Source: an uncultured Porphyromonadaceae bacterium
GTDB taxonomy: Bacteria; Bacteroidota; Bacteroidia; Bacteroidales; Muribaculaceae
DNA length: 7,839 nt
Direction of reading: 5' to 3'
NCBI GenBank assembly: GCA_947177595.1
Contig: CAMWUZ010000073.1
Span: forward strand, 1-7,839
Of the stretch, positions 5,905-7,839 are shown in pieces (position 1 is the first letter of the stretch; every line of letters begins with the position of its first letter). The notes under the pieces were generated by a model. It worked only from the letters and a program-made list of their open reading frames with translations, made no database searches and was not told the DNA's origin. The position numbers and the translations under genes were made by a program.

Positions 5905-5941
5905 TAGCGATCATGGGCGATAATGTTGCCCATGAGCGCTA
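5905..5941 (-). terminator. Long hairpin: GH20 terminator and/or operator of the small gene
   Basis: Bases 5905-5918 pair with 5928-5941 in a 14-bp dyad with one mismatch (5910/5936) around a 9-nt loop; the inner 8 bp (TCATGGGC/GCCCATGA) are perfect. On the minus strand it begins 19 nt after the GH20 stop and is followed by TTATCTTTG, an imperfect T-tract, as expected for an intrinsic terminator. The same T-tract contains the -7 box of the downstream small gene, so the dyad may also act as an operator. Confidence 0.6.
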
Positions 5942-5960
5942 ATAAATAGAAATTATTGTG

Positions 5961-7839
5961 TTATTTCTGTTTGTAGGGAGAATAGATTAGTCCCGGAGCT
6001 GCTTTTTTTCCGTCAGGAGTGGTGAAGTTAAAAGTAAACATCCATTTGGTAAGCCTTGTTTCGGGAGTGGTGAATTGCCCGATCGGGAGTTTGATGAGCA
6101 CCTTGTTCCACCCTTTGTTCAGATTCACATTAATCGGTTCGCGGGCAGCGAAATTTTCATTACCGAGTGATATTTCATTGGTTCGCTCTGTATGGGTTGC
6201 GCTCCATACCGGTGCAGGTATCTCAGTATCATTGATGAAAAATTTACTTTCGCGGAAATCCCATTTTCCTGCTGGCGGTGGAACATCCGCCTCCGAGCGG
6301 CTATAATTCTGTGTCTCTGCCTGTAGCCCTACCGTCATATCTTCCGGCGCGTAAACCCATGTAAATGCATAGGCAGTATGGTTTGGCTGAGGATCTTTAT
6401 AGAAAGCGGGAATTGAAGAACCCCAGTAGTGTCTCAGGAATACAGCCGCCCCATTTGCCGGTTTTGTGCCATAAACATGATTATTATAAATATAGTAATC
6501 TTTCAATCCTTCGGTTTCAGGCGGAAAGACGGTGGACAATTCTCCGTCATTTGGAAATGCATCGGTGATGAGCCATTTGAGATGACTCTGACGCACGTAG
6601 GGGATATAGATGGAATCGAGAGTGTTTTCCTTATGCCATATCAGGCGGTTTTCAAATTCTGAAAATGCTTTGAAATCCTCAGTTTCTGCATCAGTCAGGT
6701 TTGTGCCGAGTTTGTCAAAATACTCATGTCCCCCTCCGTGCCATGAGCGCTCGGCGATGATAAGCATTGCAGGATACACGGAATTCTGAGCTATCAGCAT
6801 CTTTTCGTTATCGATATAGCGGTCGTTCCACAAACCGATTTCCACTCCACAGATGCCGTTTTCCGCTTTCTTGTGCCCATATACATTGCTTCTGTACAGA
6901 GCGATAAGATCGGCATAAGTATCGTAGTGATTTATATAATGGAATCTGAGATCTACGGCAGGAATACCGGGAGTGGGCGTGCCACGATAGCTCCACATAG
7001 TAGTTAGATCGATTTCTCCGGGATTATAATTCCAACCGGGGTTCCAGGAGATAACTTTTTTACCTCTCTCTTTGACAAACCGAACCATTTCAGGTACGAA
7101 ATCAGGATTGGTGAATTTCACTTCATCTGTTCCGATATGAAGATAGGGCACGTCAAATATATCACATACTTCATCCACAAGCAGTTTAAGAATAGTCATG
7201 CCTTCTTCTGTCTGCATATCCTGGCAGAATGTTCTCTTAAATGCCGCGCTGTGTCCGGGCATATCCACCTCCGGTACCACCATGATATTGTGTGCCTTAG
7301 CATATTTTACCAACTCCTGAGCTTCCTCCTGAGTGTAAAACAGACCCGGCTGACGCGCCATATTTATACTGTCGTTCAATATCGGAAATATTTTACTTTC
7401 CAGTCTCCATGCCTGATTTTCAGTGAAATGCCAATGGAAAACATTGAGTTTGAACTGAGACATCACATCAATCTCTCTCTTCAGTTCTTCCATTGAAATA
7501 TATGACCGTCCGGTGTCATTCATAAATCCGCGCCACGGAAATGCGGGGTAGTCGATTATTTCACATTTGGGCAGCTTTTTCCAGTCATCGGCAGCTCCGA
7601 GCTGTCTGACCGTCTGAAGCGCCCAGTAAATACCTTTTTCAGAAGTGGCGGTGACAGAGATTCCTTTCTTTGAGATTGTTAAGGAATATGCTTCATCATT
7701 TCCTGTCGGAGCACCGGGAATCTCATTGACGATTTCACCTGAAATCATGAATTTGGATTTTGGTGAAATGGTTATGCCATTATTTTCAAACAGCGCAGCC
7801 CATTCGTCCTGCCAAGCCGGGAGGGATATGGCTACCGAT
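5961..7839 (-). CDS. GH20 beta-N-acetylhexosaminidase, 5' end outside the window
   Basis: A glycoside hydrolase of family 20, which releases terminal GlcNAc or GalNAc from glycans by substrate-assisted catalysis. The frame stays open to the right edge (30 further codons beyond the ATG at 7748, in clear continuity with the domain), so that ATG is internal and the true N-terminus, including any signal peptide, is missing. 625 residues are visible. Counting from the 7748 ATG: GH20 N-terminal domain to about 65 (ISVTATSEKGIYWALQTVRQ), barrel start PWRGFMNDTGR (71-81), substrate motif FHWHFTENQAWRLE (104-117), VVPEVDMPGHS (157-167) and catalytic D208-E209 in HIGTDEV. A C-terminal beta-sandwich-like region follows, about 455-595. 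Likely periplasmic or surface-located and involved in host-glycan or peptidoglycan-sugar use. The dyad at 5905-5941 probably ends its transcript. Confidence 0.93.
   Translation of the reverse strand, partial: SVAISLPAWQDEWAALFENNGITISPKSKFMISGEIVNEIPGAPTGNDEAYSLTISKKGISVTATSEKGIYWALQTVRQLGAADDWKKLPKCEIIDYPAFPWRGFMNDTGRSYISMEELKREIDVMSQFKLNVFHWHFTENQAWRLESKIFPILNDSINMARQPGLFYTQEEAQELVKYAKAHNIMVVPEVDMPGHSAAFKRTFCQDMQTEEGMTILKLLVDEVCDIFDVPYLHIGTDEVKFTNPDFVPEMVRFVKERGKKVISWNPGWNYNPGEIDLTTMWSYRGTPTPGIPAVDLRFHYINHYDTYADLIALYRSNVYGHKKAENGICGVEIGLWNDRYIDNEKMLIAQNSVYPAMLIIAERSWHGGGHEYFDKLGTNLTDAETEDFKAFSEFENRLIWHKENTLDSIYIPYVRQSHLKWLITDAFPNDGELSTVFPPETEGLKDYYIYNNHVYGTKPANGAAVFLRHYWGSSIPAFYKDPQPNHTAYAFTWVYAPEDMTVGLQAETQNYSRSEADVPPPAGKWDFRESKFFINDTEIPAPVWSATHTERTNEISLGNENFAAREPINVNLNKGWNKVLIKLPIGQFTTPETRLTKWMFTFNFTTPDGKKAAPGLIYSPYKQK

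Noticed and set aside
7746..7748. ATG at 7748 as the true start of the GH20 gene
   Set aside because: The frame remains open for 30 more codons to the window edge, and those residues continue the GH20 N-terminal domain without a break; a signal peptide is also absent after this ATG.

Overview
The window looks like a chromosomal segment from a member of the Bacteroidota, probably order Bacteroidales. The evidence is the Bacteroidota-type -7 boxes (TAnnTTTG) placed 18-20 nt before three start codons, the lack of convincing Shine-Dalgarno sites at most genes, an S16 ribosomal protein with a long Ala/Glu/Lys tail, and a GH20 hexosaminidase typical of glycan-degrading gut or host-associated species. 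A Muribaculaceae-like origin is only a guess. No tRNA, rRNA, CRISPR array, insertion sequence or phage gene is visible.

Layout. Positions 1-525 (+) carry the 3' part of rpsP, followed by a strong hairpin terminator (555-592) that it appears to share with a convergent yqgE/algH-family gene (591-1193, -). A 150-nt divergent intergenic region (1194-1343) holds an 11-nt exact direct repeat, a T10 tract and a TAnnTTTG box. It precedes a tightly packed three-gene operon on the + strand. The first gene (1344-2825) encodes a NapH-NapG-like fusion, a membrane polyferredoxin with up to six [4Fe-4S] sites. The second (2830-4227) encodes a twin-arginine lipoprotein of the aldo/keto reductase superfamily with two C-terminal [4Fe-4S] motifs. 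The third (4224-4655) encodes a DUF1893 protein. A 327-nt AT-rich gap with an inverted repeat and short direct repeats follows, then a secreted NlpC/P60 peptidase (4983-5615, +). Convergent to it lie a small basic protein of unknown function (5625-5876, -) and a GH20 beta-N-acetylhexosaminidase (5961 to the right edge, -; its 5' end is outside the window). Between these last two, a long hairpin lies against the -7 box of the small gene.

How the genes may work together. The most interesting unit is the redox operon. NapH and NapG are known as a quinol-oxidising membrane/periplasm electron relay for periplasmic nitrate reductase, but no nap catalytic gene is visible here. Instead the fused relay is co-transcribed with an aldo/keto reductase that carries its own Fe-S clusters and an export signal. 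I infer a quinol-driven reductase outside the cytoplasmic membrane, with an unknown substrate and with DUF1893 as a cytoplasmic accessory. The fusion also contains an internal twin-arginine motif exactly where NapG's signal would begin, suggesting mixed Sec/Tat membrane insertion. The remaining genes (S16, YqgE, NlpC/P60, GH20) are ordinary housekeeping or cell-envelope/glycan functions.
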